Shown: in pieces, positions 1 through 7,775 of the stretch | Numbering within the stretch: the first letter of the stretch is position 1 | Layout of the letters: every line of letters starts with the position of its first letter | Origin: Maricaulis sp048270095 | Lineage (GTDB): Bacteria; Pseudomonadota; Alphaproteobacteria; Caulobacterales; Maricaulaceae | DNA: 64,000 bases | Direction of reading: 5' to 3' | NCBI RefSeq assembly: GCF_048270095.1 | Contig: NZ_JBLWTL010000016.1 | Location: 3,452 to 67,451 of the forward strand | Made by a program: the position numbers and the translations under genes | The notes under the pieces: model-generated | What the model was told of the DNA's origin: nothing | Database searches by the model: none | What the model saw: only the letters and a program-made list of their open reading frames with translations

Positions 1-827
1 GAGGTCAGGCCGGCCGCGCCCATATCCTGGATCGCGGCGATGGCATCGGTCGCCATCAGTTCGAGGCAGGCCTCGATCAGCTTCTTCTCGGTGAAAGGGT
101 CGCCGACCTGGACGGTGGGGCGTTTTTCCGCGCTGTCATCGTCAAATTCGGCCGAGGCCATGGTTGCGCCGTGAATCCCGTCGCGGCCGGTCTTGGAGCC
201 GACATAGACGATGGGCTGTCCCGGCTCGGCGCCGCGGGCGTAGAAAATCTTGTCGGCATCAGCCAGGCCGACGGCCATCGCATTGACGAGGATATTGCCG
301 TTATAGCCGGCGTGGAAATTGGTCTCGCCGCCGACCGTCGGCACGCCGACGCAATTGCCATAGCCGCCAATCCCGGCAACGACACCGTCGACCAGCTGCC
401 GCGTCTTGGCATGATCTGGCGCGCCGAAGCGCAGCGCATTCATCAGCGCCACCGGGCGGGCGCCCATCGTGAAAACATCGCGCAGGATACCGCCGACACC
501 GGTCGCCGCGCCCTGATAGGGCTCGATATAGGAGGGGTGATTATGGCTTTCCATCTTGAAGATAGCGGCCTGACCATCGCCGATATCGATCACACCGGCA
601 TTCTCGCCGGGGCCCTGGATCACCTTGTCACCCTTGGTCGGCAGCTTGCCGAGATGCAGGCGCGAGGATTTGTAGGAGCAATGCTCCGACCACATCACCG
701 AGAAAATCCCCAGCTCAACAATATTCGGAGCCCGGCCGACCCGGTCAAGGATGACCTGGTATTCCTCGGTCGAGAGCCCGTGTTCCTTGACGATTTCGGC
801 GGTGATGTTTTCGGCGTATTGAGTCAT
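1..827 (-). CDS. purL: Phosphoribosylformylglycinamidine synthase, large subunit PurL (N-terminal part)
   Basis: Catalyses the ATP- and ammonia-dependent conversion of FGAR to FGAM in purine synthesis, together with PurS and PurQ. The gene enters at ATG 827 and runs off the left edge, so only the first 275 residues are visible. They include the small-PurL hallmarks WSEHCSYKSSR, GPGENAGVIDIGDG, MESHNHPS and the glycine-rich VGGILRDVFTMGARP stretch. The form is the short (about 740-residue) type that needs separate PurS and PurQ, both of which lie just downstream in coordinates. The usual pur gene run is broken here by hicAB on the opposite strand. The identification is secure; the C-terminal half cannot be assessed. 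Confidence 0.96.
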   Translation of the reverse strand, partial: MTQYAENITAEIVKEHGLSTEEYQVILDRVGRAPNIVELGIFSVMWSEHCSYKSSRLHLGKLPTKGDKVIQGPGENAGVIDIGDGQAAIFKMESHNHPSYIEPYQGAATGVGGILRDVFTMGARPVALMNALRFGAPDHAKTRQLVDGVVAGIGGYGNCVGVPTVGGETNFHAGYNGNILVNAMAVGLADADKIFYARGAEPGQPIVYVGSKTGRDGIHGATMASAEFDDDSAEKRPTVQVGDPFTEKKLIEACLELMATDAIAAIQDMGAAGLT

Positions 828-922
828 AATGCAACCTCTGGGACATTTTGGCATCGACGCACACTTTTGTGCGCACAGTATTGCGTTTTATGCCGCGTGA
901 CCCTATATCGGAGGAAGGTCCA

Positions 923-1129
923 ATGAACGGCAAGGAATTTCTACGTCGGCTGAGCATCTACGCGAAAGCCAATAGTCTGGATGTCGAACTTTCACCCCAA
1001 CAGGGCAAGGGCGGGCATCAGTTGGTCAGGCTCGCCGGCCGACCGACCACGGTAAAGACCGGCGAGATTGGCAAAGGGCTTTTGGCCAAGATGCTCAAGG
1101 ACTTGAACGTGCCGAAGGGTAAGTTTTGA
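923..1129 (+). CDS. hicA: HicA-family toxin (mRNA interferase)
   Basis: A 68-residue protein matching HicA toxins, double-stranded-RNA-binding-fold RNases that cleave mRNA. The diagnostic part is the central GKGGHQLVRL, with the family's active-site histidine, followed by a basic C-terminal helix. ATG 923 sits 5 bp after a strong GAGGAAGG ribosome-binding site; a longer in-frame extension upstream lacks such a site. The stop is 12 bp before the partner hicB, the toxin-first order usual for HicAB. It lies between purL and purQ on the strand opposite to both, which suggests insertion of a mobile cassette. Activity is inferred from family only. Confidence 0.8.
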   Translation: MNGKEFLRRLSIYAKANSLDVELSPQQGKGGHQLVRLAGRPTTVKTGEIGKGLLAKMLKDLNVPKGKF

Positions 1130-1141
1130 AGGAGGCAGACC

Positions 1142-1675
1142 ATGCCGGATACGAACTCTGTAGTCTTCGCCTATCCGATTTTGCTTGAACCAGATGAGGA
1201 CGGACGCCTGGTCGCGACCAGTGTCGACTTCCCCGAACTGGCGACCGATGGTGCCGATATCGGCGAGGCGCTGGCTAATGCCAGCGACGCGCTTGATTTG
1301 GTGATTCGCGAACGCCTGCGGCAAGGCGAGCCCGTTCCCGATCCGTCGCCCCGTCGCACACCTGGATATGTGGCCTGTCCCGAACACGTGACTGCCTATC
1401 GTGTCGCCTTGTCGCGCTGGGCGCTTGGCCGTGGCCGCGGCGCGCAAAAAGAGTTGGCTCAGCTTTTGAACAAGGGTGAAACGCATGTGCGGCGCCTGCT
1501 TTCGCCTGAGGGCGGGGCATCGATGAAAAGTTTGGTGGGTGCGCTCGCGGCAATCGGATTCCGCGCTGAACCGACGCTGGCACTGACGCTCCATGGCCGC
1601 ATGTTGGGCGCGCCGGGGACGCCGCGACCAAAACAGGCCCCCGTCGTTTCCAATCGCCAGAAACCCGCTGCCTGA
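1142..1675 (+). CDS. hicB: HicB-family antitoxin
   Basis: A 177-residue partner of HicA. Residues about 8-60 form the HicB degenerate RNase-H-like fold (VFAYPILLEPDEDGRLV, then the SVDFPELATDG motif). Residues about 85-150 look like a DNA-binding helix-turn-helix (ALGRGRGAQKELAQLL and following). HicB binds and neutralises HicA and usually represses its own operon. The start is ATG 1142, with GGAGG 7 bp upstream. The C-terminal tail is basic and proline-rich, somewhat longer than usual. The gene ends 15 bp before the converging purQ, so the pair fits tightly into the purQ-purL gap. Confidence 0.8.
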   Translation: MPDTNSVVFAYPILLEPDEDGRLVATSVDFPELATDGADIGEALANASDALDLVIRERLRQGEPVPDPSPRRTPGYVACPEHVTAYRVALSRWALGRGRGAQKELAQLLNKGETHVRRLLSPEGGASMKSLVGALAAIGFRAEPTLALTLHGRMLGAPGTPRPKQAPVVSNRQKPAA

Positions 1676-1690
1676 TGCACTCGGGGGAGC

Positions 1691-2353
1691 CTAAGCGCTC
1701 CCCAGCAAGCTCTCAAACAGTGCCAGCCCGTCCGTGCCGCCATGCTTGGCGTCAACGGCGCGTTCCGGGTGGGGCATCATGCCGAGGACATTGCCTTGCT
1801 CATTGATGAGGCCGGCGATGTCATTGGCGGAGCCATTGGGATTGGCGCCGTAGCGCATCACGACCTGGCCTTCATTCTCGATCCGGATCAGCGTTTCGGC
1901 GTCGGCGAAATAATTGCCGTCATGATGCGCGATCGGGATGCTCAGCTTGGCATTGGCCGTATAGCGCGAGGTGAAGCGCGTATTGGCGTTGGCGACGGTG
2001 ATGGGCGTGTCTTCGCAAATGAATTTCAGCCGCGCATTGCGCATCAGCGCGCCGGGCAGCAGGCCGCACTCGGTCAGGATCTGGAAGCCATTGCACACGC
2101 CCAGGATTGGCGCGCCGGTGGCGGCGTGGGCGATGATCGCCGGCATGATCGCCGAATGTGAGGCCATGGCGCCGCAGCGCAAATAGTCGCCATAGGAAAA
2201 CCCGCCGGGCACCATGACGAATTGCGTGCCTTCGGGCAGGGCGGTTTCCTGGTGCCAGACCATGGCGGGCGCACTGCCGGTGACGCGCTGGATGGCATCA
2301 TGGGCGTCGCGGTCGCAATTGGACCCGGGAAAGACGATGACGGCGGATTTCAT
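1691..2353 (-). CDS. purQ: Phosphoribosylformylglycinamidine synthase subunit PurQ
   Basis: Glutamine amidotransferase subunit that hydrolyses glutamine and hands ammonia to PurL. At 220 residues it is of normal length. The class I amidotransferase triad is visible: nucleophile Cys87 in GVCNGFQ, and the His and Glu in MMPHPERA near residue 197. The N-terminus reads AVIVFPGSNCDRD, typical of PurQ. It follows purS by 13 bp on the same strand and probably shares its transcript. The next gene in the pathway, purL, is separated by the inserted hicAB cassette, so purL probably needs its own promoter or read-through antisense to hicAB. Confidence 0.97.
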   Translation of the reverse strand: MKSAVIVFPGSNCDRDAHDAIQRVTGSAPAMVWHQETALPEGTQFVMVPGGFSYGDYLRCGAMASHSAIMPAIIAHAATGAPILGVCNGFQILTECGLLPGALMRNARLKFICEDTPITVANANTRFTSRYTANAKLSIPIAHHDGNYFADAETLIRIENEGQVVMRYGANPNGSANDIAGLINEQGNVLGMMPHPERAVDAKHGGTDGLALFESLLGSA

Positions 2354-2366
2354 GGGCAGGCCGCTC

Positions 2367-2606
2367 CTATTCCAGCTCGATCGAGTAGCTCTCGATCACT
2401 GGATTGGACAGGAGTTTGGCACACATCTCGTCGACGCGGACCCGGGCGGCCTCGATATCCTCGCCGGTCAGGTCAAGCTCGATCAGCTTGCCCTGGCGCA
2501 CGGAGGCGACCTCGTCATAACCCATATTGTGCAGCGCGCCGGCAACGGCGGCGCCCTGTGGGTCGAGAACGCCGGGCTTGAGGTAGACGTGGATTTTCGC
2601 TTTCAC
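2367..2606 (-). CDS. purS: Phosphoribosylformylglycinamidine synthase subunit PurS
   Basis: A 79-residue subunit that links PurQ and PurL in the FGAM synthase complex and helps ammonia channelling. The sequence has the family's LKPGVLDPQG signature near the N-terminus and a YSIELE end. The start is a GTG at 2606; no better ATG exists in frame. It lies between purC and purQ on the same strand, the standard alphaproteobacterial arrangement. Length and motif make the call firm; the GTG start is the only uncertain point. Confidence 0.95.
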   Translation of the reverse strand: MKAKIHVYLKPGVLDPQGAAVAGALHNMGYDEVASVRQGKLIELDLTGEDIEAARVRVDEMCAKLLSNPVIESYSIELE

Positions 2607-2712
2607 GGGAACGACTCGCTTCTTTTAAGGCCTGCCTTGGATGCGCCCTGCATAATGCGGGCGGCGGACCGATGCAATCAAGCTGAGCCGGTCAATGTGG
2701 CTGGCCGGCATG

Positions 2713-2738
2713 AAAACGCCCCCGGCGAAGCGGGGGCG
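2713..2738 (-). terminator. Probable terminator after purC
   Basis: An 8-bp perfect stem (arms 2717-2724 and 2731-2738, six-base loop) lies 26 bp past the purC stop. Read on the minus strand the stem is followed by TTTT. It may be a partial terminator, reducing read-through from purC into purS-purQ. Confidence 0.55.
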
Positions 2739-2763
2739 CTCCCGATCCTGTCTTGCCGGCGGA

Positions 2764-3531
2764 CTATTTGCCGGCTTCGTCCGGAGCATCGGGCACCGAG
2801 CGCGGCATATCCTTCATCACGCCGAGACGGCGGGCGACTTCGGCATAGGCTTCCGTAACATTGCCGAGATCGCGGCGGAAACGGTCCTTGTCCATTTTCT
2901 CGTTGGTTTCCATGTCCCACAGGCGGCAGCTGTCGGGGCTGATTTCGTCCGCCAGCACGGTGCGGACCATATCGCCTTCATAGAGGCGGCCGAATTCGAG
3001 CTTGAAATCGACGAGGCGGATATTGACCGCCGCAAACAGGCCGCAGAGGAAATCATTGGTGCGCAGGGTCAGCGCCATCATGTCGTCGATTTCCTGCGGC
3101 GTCGCCCAGTTGAACGAGGTGATGTGGTCTTCCGACACCATCGGATCGTTGAGCTCGTCCTTCTTGTAATAAAACTCGACGATGGCGCGCGGCAATTGCT
3201 GGCCTTCCTCGATGCCCAGCCGCTTGCTGATCGAACCGGCAGCAACATTGCGGCAGACCACTTCCAGCGGAATGATCTCGACCTGGCGCACCAATTGTTC
3301 GCGCATATTGAGACGGCGGATGAAATGCGTCGGGATGCCGATATGGCCCAGCTGGACCATGATATATTCGCTGATGCGATTATTCAGCACGCCCTTGCCT
3401 TCGAGCGTGGCCTTCTTCTCGCCATTCAGCGCTGTCGCATCATCCTTGAAATACTGCACCAGCGTGCCCGGCTCGGGACCTTCATAGAGGATCTTGGCCT
3501 TGCCTTCATAAAGTTTCTTGCGGCGGGACAT
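2764..3531 (-). CDS. purC: Phosphoribosylaminoimidazole-succinocarboxamide synthase PurC
   Basis: SAICAR synthetase, which joins aspartate to CAIR using ATP in purine synthesis. The protein is 255 residues from ATG 3531 (MSRRKKLYEGKAKILYEG), the usual PurC beginning; the reading frame stays open upstream but that extension has no family similarity. Motifs seen include FKDDATALNGEKK, the VVCRNVAAGSISKRLG segment, and SFNWATPQEIDDM. A hairpin follows the gene, then purS and purQ. The C-terminal 20 residues are low-complexity and proline/aspartate-rich. Confidence 0.97.
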   Translation of the reverse strand: MSRRKKLYEGKAKILYEGPEPGTLVQYFKDDATALNGEKKATLEGKGVLNNRISEYIMVQLGHIGIPTHFIRRLNMREQLVRQVEIIPLEVVCRNVAAGSISKRLGIEEGQQLPRAIVEFYYKKDELNDPMVSEDHITSFNWATPQEIDDMMALTLRTNDFLCGLFAAVNIRLVDFKLEFGRLYEGDMVRTVLADEISPDSCRLWDMETNEKMDKDRFRRDLGNVTEAYAEVARRLGVMKDMPRSVPDAPDEAGK

Positions 3532-3752
3532 GGGCGGCGCTCCAGTCGGGGTCCGGGTCATGTCCGGACCAAAAATGCGCGACGCGGCCCGAATCGGAGA
3601 CCGGACCGCGCGTTGATGAGTTAAATTATCCGCCCTTTGACTTATTCGCAATGCCTTGCTGCGGTGCGGCATGGCCTGTGCCGGAGTGATTGATTTCAGG
3701 CGGTGGGCAAGCTAACCAATCACTCAACAACTCATCCCCAAGGAGAGCCGAC

Positions 3753-4076
3753 ATGTCTGGCATTGATGATCGCGAATCCGGTTTTGAAAACAAGTATGCC
3801 CACGACCAGGAACTGGACTTCAAGGCCAATGCCCGGCGCAACAAGTTGCTCGGTCTCTGGGCCGCTGAACTGATGGGCCTCGATAGCGAAGAAGCCCTGG
3901 CCTATTCAAAGACGGTGATCGTCGCCGACTTTGAAGAAGCCGGCGATGATGATGTCTTCCGCAAGGTGCGCGCCGATTTCGACGCCAAGAAGGTCGATGT
4001 CTCCGACCATCTCCTGCGCAAGCAGATGGATGAATTGCTGGCGACGGCCCGCCACCAGATCCAGACCGAAACCTAG
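3753..4076 (+). CDS. DUF1476 protein, likely ATP synthase inhibitor subunit zeta
   Basis: A 107-residue helical, charged protein (starts MSGIDDRESGFENKYAHDQE) of the DUF1476 family. In Paracoccus denitrificans this family is the zeta subunit, a natural inhibitor of the F1Fo-ATPase in alphaproteobacteria. The start is ATG 3753, 7 bp after AGGAG. The conserved N-terminal inhibitory region and the NARRNKLLGLWAAELMG helix are both present. Its stop overlaps the converging thioredoxin-like gene by 4 bp. Family assignment is strong; the function is transferred from the Paracoccus protein. Confidence 0.9.
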   Translation: MSGIDDRESGFENKYAHDQELDFKANARRNKLLGLWAAELMGLDSEEALAYSKTVIVADFEEAGDDDVFRKVRADFDAKKVDVSDHLLRKQMDELLATARHQIQTET

Positions 4077-4522
4077 GTCTGCTCTGACGCGGCACCGGTT
4101 GTCACCGACAGCCAGCGATCGATGGCCTCGCGGATATGGTCGCGGTCGTAATTGGTCGTGACAATCTCGAACACTGTGCCGGTCTCGCGGTCCATCAGGA
4201 CCATGAAACCGGTGCGGCCGACCAGCTCGTCATAGAGCTCGGTAATGTCGGCCTCGATGGCCAGGTCGCGCACGCGTTCACGCTGGCCGAGGGTGAAGTC
4301 GAAGCGGACAAATTCGATCGCGGCGTCATTGTAGTCCGGACGGACATCATCGATGCGCGGCTCCAGTATCCGGCACGCACCACACCAGGATGAGCGAAAC
4401 ATCGCCGCCACCAGGCGCGGCCTTTCCTCAACCGCTTCGGCCTGGGCAGACCAGTCTCCCCGCAGGAAATTGGGACCGAGAAACACACCCAGCAGGGCGA
4501 GGACAACGAGGGCGGTGCGCAT
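4073..4522 (-). CDS. Thioredoxin-fold exported protein
   Basis: A 149-residue protein with an N-terminal hydrophobic segment (residues 1-21, likely signal or anchor) and a thioredoxin fold. The active site reads SSWCGACRILEP, with the CxxC pair at about residues 47-50. The cis-proline region is replaced by GRTGFMVL. It probably acts in the periplasm as a thiol oxidoreductase or thiol-based carrier; the substrate is not evident. The gene converges on the zeta-subunit gene with a 4-bp overlap of stops. Confidence 0.75.
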   Translation of the reverse strand: MRTALVVLALLGVFLGPNFLRGDWSAQAEAVEERPRLVAAMFRSSWCGACRILEPRIDDVRPDYNDAAIEFVRFDFTLGQRERVRDLAIEADITELYDELVGRTGFMVLMDRETGTVFEIVTTNYDRDHIREAIDRWLSVTTGAASEQT

Positions 4523-4618
4523 GCGACGGGCTCCGTTTGATGCTTGGGGGGACGATAGGGCATGAGCGAGCGAATACGAGTCGCATACCCATCACACATT
4601 CGTCACTTCCCACCCCGT

Positions 4619-4695
4619 CTTCCTGACGAAAGTCAGGACCTCGAGCCAGCAAGTGCGACACGCTATGACATCGAGGCCCTGACTTTCGTCAGGGT
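4619..4695. repeat. Palindromic repeat, two GAAA/TTTC-loop hairpins
   Basis: A 30-bp unit at 4619-4648 contains the hairpin cctgac-GAAA-gtcagg and reappears in inverted orientation at 5044-5073 with no mismatch. A second hairpin of the opposite polarity (ccctgac-TTTC-gtcaggg) lies at 4677-4694. The block sits on the 3' side of the GIY-YIG gene. It looks like a REP-type intergenic repeat; a transcript from one strand would fold with GNRA tetraloops. Confidence 0.75.
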
Positions 4696-4749
4696 GACGG
4701 GGGGTGGTTTTTTGGGCGGTGCAGATTCGCTCGCGCAAAGATCGTCGAC

Positions 4750-5043
4750 CTATTGATTGATCATCTCATACAGATCCCGCCAGCGCGGATTCTCCGTCTC
4801 CACCAGTTCAATCTTCCAGGCCCGGCGCCAATTCTTCAGCCGCTTCTCGCGCGTAATTGCATCGGCCATGGTCGCGCCAAATTCGAGCCAGACGAGGTTG
4901 TAGATCTGGTAGCGAGCGCAATGCTTCGAGCCGCGCCCCTCGCGATGCATCCAGACGCCCATGGCGATGTCATTGGTGACGCCGATATAGAGCGCGCCGC
5001 GACGGCGGCTGGCGAGCATGTAGACACAGGGCTGGGTACCCAT
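4750..5043 (-). CDS. GIY-YIG domain protein, catalytic arginine apparently lost
   Basis: A 97-residue single-domain GIY-YIG protein of the short UPF0213-like type. VYMLASRRRGALYIGVTN carries the VYM...YIG signature at residues 8-21, and the distal TREK glutamate (E66) and NPRWRDLY asparagine are present. At the position where active GIY-YIG nucleases carry arginine (the DLxxRV segment), this protein has glycine 29 (NDIAMGVWMH), so it may not cut DNA. The chosen ATG 5043 directly abuts a palindromic repeat (5044-5073), which would supply the ribosome-binding site. An upstream in-frame extension exists only because the repeat is open in this frame. Confidence 0.8.
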   Translation of the reverse strand: MGTQPCVYMLASRRRGALYIGVTNDIAMGVWMHREGRGSKHCARYQIYNLVWLEFGATMADAITREKRLKNWRRAWKIELVETENPRWRDLYEMINQ

Positions 5044-5073
5044 TGGCTCGAGGTCCTGACTTTCGTCAGGAAG
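5044..5073. repeat. Inverted copy of the 4619 hairpin repeat
   Basis: A perfect 30-bp inverted copy of 4619-4648. Together they flank the GIY-YIG gene, giving a 455-bp unit (4619-5073). The copy ends exactly at the GIY-YIG start codon. Confidence 0.85.
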
Positions 5074-5145
5074 ACAATATGGGAGGTGTCTTGAAAGGCA
5101 ATTAAAAGTTGCAAATCTCAAAGCATAGCCATTTCGGCGACTGCT

Positions 5146-5700
5146 CTAGCCTTCCTCCGGCCGGACCAAACCCGGCAGGCCGTCAATCGAGAGTGCGTTG
5201 CCGGCATAGCGGCGTTCGCGCCATTCTTCATCGCTGCGGTGTTGGTTATAGCGCAGCAGCTGGTCGCGTTCGCCCTTGAATTCATACAGCGGCACGCCCC
5301 AGCCGCAGCTGTCCCGGATGAGCGAGATCCGGGCGGTGATGATGGCGCGGGCCTTGGGGAATTCACCGAAGAGGGCGAGCTTCTCGTCAAAGCCCGGATC
5401 GTCGAAACACACCGCATGGCCCTTGCCATAGAGCCGCAGGATATTGGCGGCGCCGTCCATGGCGCAGAACATGAAGGTGATGCGGCCATTCTGGCGCAGA
5501 TGCGCCACGGTCTCGATGCCCGAGCCGCCGAGATCGAGAAAGGCAACCTCGTGCGGGCCGAGAATGCGGAATGTGTCATGGCCCTTGGGCGACATGTTTA
5601 CATGGCCATGGCCCGAGGGCGCGGTGGCAACGAAGAACATTTTCTGCGCTTCGATGAAGGCCGTCAGCCGCTCGTCAATGCTGTCATAAACCTTGCTCAT
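5146..5700 (-). CDS. Pyridoxamine 5'-phosphate oxidase-family FMN-binding protein
   Basis: A 184-residue split-barrel flavoprotein of the PPOX type. Residues 20-120 show the family pattern: FFVATAPSGHGHVNMSPKG, then LDLGGSGIETVAHLRQNGRITFMF, as in the widespread PPOX-class proteins annotated as hypothetical oxidoreductases. The C-terminal half has YNQHRSDEEWRERRYAGNA, common in a subfamily of unknown substrate. It follows purB in the direction of transcription (41 bp apart), so they may share a transcript. The substrate is unknown. Confidence 0.8.
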   Translation of the reverse strand: MSKVYDSIDERLTAFIEAQKMFFVATAPSGHGHVNMSPKGHDTFRILGPHEVAFLDLGGSGIETVAHLRQNGRITFMFCAMDGAANILRLYGKGHAVCFDDPGFDEKLALFGEFPKARAIITARISLIRDSCGWGVPLYEFKGERDQLLRYNQHRSDEEWRERRYAGNALSIDGLPGLVRPEEG

Positions 5701-5741
5701 GAATGCCTCCTTCGGCTGGCCGAAGGATAGGCATAGTCGCG

Positions 5742-7043
5742 TCAGTCGGCAAACACCCGTGCGAAAATCGTCTCGACATGTTTGAGGTGATAGGCCTCGT
5801 CGAAACAGGCTTCGATTGCCGCATTGCTCATATGCGAGGTGACTTCCGGATCGGCCTTCAGATGGTCAACCAATTGCCCGCCCTCATCCCAGGTTTTCAT
5901 CGCATTGCGCTGGACGAGGCGGTAGCTGTCCTCGCGGCTCACCCCGGCCTGGGTCAGGGCCAGCAGCAGGCGCTGGGAGTTGTGGATGCCGCCCTGGGCG
6001 TCGAGATTTTCCTGACAGCGATCAGCATGCACGATCAGGCCTTCGACCATGCCGGCACAGCGCTGCAGCGCAAAGTCGAGATGGCCATTGGCGTCCGGTC
6101 CAATCCCGCGCTCGACCGAGGAATGCGAGATATCGCGCTCATGCCAGAGCGCCACGTTTTCCATGGCCGGCGTCACGGCGGAGCGCACCAGGCGCGCGAG
6201 TCCGGTGAGGTTTTCGGTCAGGATCGGATTGCGCTTGTGTGGCATCGCCGAGGAGCCTTTTTGCCCCTTGGAGAAATATTCCTGCGCCTCGCGCACTTCC
6301 GAGCGCTGCAAATGGCGCACCTCAACGGCGAGGTTCTCGATTGCCGAGGCGATCAGCCCCAGTACGGCGAAATAATTGGCATGGCGGTCGCGCGGGATGA
6401 CCTGGGTCGAGATCGGCTCGACCGACAGGCCCATCGCGCCGGCCACGTGCTCCTCGACGCGCGGATCGATATTGGCAAAGGTGCCGATGGCGCCGGAAAT
6501 CGCGCAAGTGGCGATCTCGTCACGCGCCGCAACGAGGCGCGCCCGATTGCGTTTGAACTCGGCATGGAAGCGGGCAAATTTCAGCCCCATCGTCGTCGGC
6601 TCGGCATGGATACCGTGCGAGCGGCCGATACAGACGGTGAATTTGTGCTCCATCGCCCGCGTCTTCAGCGCCGCCAGCACGCGGTCCATGCCCTCAAGCA
6701 AAAGATCGGCACTGTCGCGCATCTGCACGGCGAGGCAGGTGTCGAGCACGTCGGATGATGTCAGCCCCTGATGCACAAACCGGCTCTGCTCGCCGACATG
6801 TTCCCCCAGATGGGTCAGAAAGGCGATGACATCATGTTTGACCTCGGCCTCGATCTCATTGATCCGCTCGACATCAAATTCGACATCCTTGGCTGACCAT
6901 ACCGCCGCCACAGCCGATTGCGGCACCACACCCAGCTCCGCCAGCTTCTCGGTCGCATGCGCCTCGATCAGATACCAGATCTTGTACTTGTTCTGGTCAG
7001 ACCAGATGGCGGCCATTTGCGGGCGGGTATAGCGGGGGATCAT
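5742..7043 (-). CDS. purB: Adenylosuccinate lyase PurB
   Basis: Splits adenylosuccinate to AMP and SAICAR to AICAR, both with fumarate release. The protein is 433 residues, the normal length. The fumarase-superfamily signature is SSAMPHKRNPI, with the catalytic serine loop just before it; the TSSDVLDT motif and GRSHGIHAEPTT segment hold the other active-site residues. The start is ATG 7043 (MIPRYTRPQMAAIWSDQNK), the standard PurB N-terminus. The upstream region carries the first of two 164-bp repeats. Confidence 0.97.
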   Translation of the reverse strand: MIPRYTRPQMAAIWSDQNKYKIWYLIEAHATEKLAELGVVPQSAVAAVWSAKDVEFDVERINEIEAEVKHDVIAFLTHLGEHVGEQSRFVHQGLTSSDVLDTCLAVQMRDSADLLLEGMDRVLAALKTRAMEHKFTVCIGRSHGIHAEPTTMGLKFARFHAEFKRNRARLVAARDEIATCAISGAIGTFANIDPRVEEHVAGAMGLSVEPISTQVIPRDRHANYFAVLGLIASAIENLAVEVRHLQRSEVREAQEYFSKGQKGSSAMPHKRNPILTENLTGLARLVRSAVTPAMENVALWHERDISHSSVERGIGPDANGHLDFALQRCAGMVEGLIVHADRCQENLDAQGGIHNSQRLLLALTQAGVSREDSYRLVQRNAMKTWDEGGQLVDHLKADPEVTSHMSNAAIEACFDEAYHLKHVETIFARVFAD

Positions 7044-7120
7044 GGGCGGTGCGCTCCGTGCGTGCGGGAGAAGCGCGGGAGATGCGTTATGGCGCGCGAA
7101 ACGTCAAGGGGAGGGCGGCT

Positions 7121-7284
7121 TCCTTCTCCGTGAGGAGAAGGTGCCCCGGACTTGATCCGGGGCGGATGAGGCGGGCAAACGCCCACGTCCGCGATTGGCA
7201 ATAGCGGTGCCAGTTCTGAGATGTGCACATGGCCCGCCTCACCCGCCCTGCCGGGCACCCTCTCCTCGCGGAGAGGGAAGGGGC
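7121..7284. repeat. 164-bp intergenic repeat, copy 1
   Basis: This unit recurs at 7573-7736 with the same length. The first 63 bases and roughly the last 50 are essentially identical between copies and the middle differs. Its ends are near-inverted (ccttctccgtgaggagaagg at one end, a ctctcctcgcggagaggg block at the other), so a single strand could fold on itself. It resembles a REPIN or MITE-like intergenic element and encodes no plausible protein. Confidence 0.85.
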
Positions 7285-7572
7285 GCGCCGCAAAGATGAA
7301 CGCAATTATGTGAAATCGCGAGCACTGTCTGCCAGTCTGCCATTGTGTCACGGGCGGCCGTGGAGCCGCCTGCAGGCTTGTAATTCCGGGGTGGCAGAGG
7401 CCGTGGCAGCCTGTCACCGACTGTCACGCACTGCCACGCCCGGGAGGCGGTCCGGACGGGGAAATTCTTCATGCGCCAACAATGTCAAAGAGCGAAAGGC
7501 GCGCGATTATAGCGCAGGCTGGACTGGGGGCGGATAGGGGGTCGCTGGCCCCCTCGGGAGCGGGGCCGCACG
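7285..7572. other. Non-coding spacer between the two 164-bp repeats
   Basis: This spacer is 288 bp. Short open frames in it lack ribosome-binding sites and any family resemblance. Tandem-like tgtcac/gccac words occur around 7408-7440. Together with the two flanking repeats it fills the 732-bp gap between purB and thrC; no gene is supported. Confidence 0.5.
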
Positions 7573-7736
7573 TCCTTCTCCGTGAGGAGAAGGTGCCCCG
7601 GACTTGATCCGGGGCGGATGAGGCGGGCAAACGCCGAGATCGGTGATTAGCGAGAGCGGTGCCAGTCCGCAGATGTGTACATGGCCCGCCTCACCCGCCC
7701 TGCCGGGCACCCTCTCCTCGCGGAGAGGGAAGGGGC
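7573..7736. repeat. 164-bp intergenic repeat, copy 2
   Basis: Direct second copy of 7121-7284, 452 bp downstream. It ends 40 bp before the thrC stop codon. The conserved ends and diverged middle suggest the ends are the functional part. Confidence 0.85.
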
Positions 7737-7775
7737 TGGCGTGCCCCGGTACAGAGGTGCCATTCCCTCCGCACC

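Noticed and set aside
5703..6758. 351-residue open frame antisense to purB
   Set aside because: Purine enzyme on the other strand is certain; the antisense frame has no ribosome-binding site or domain.
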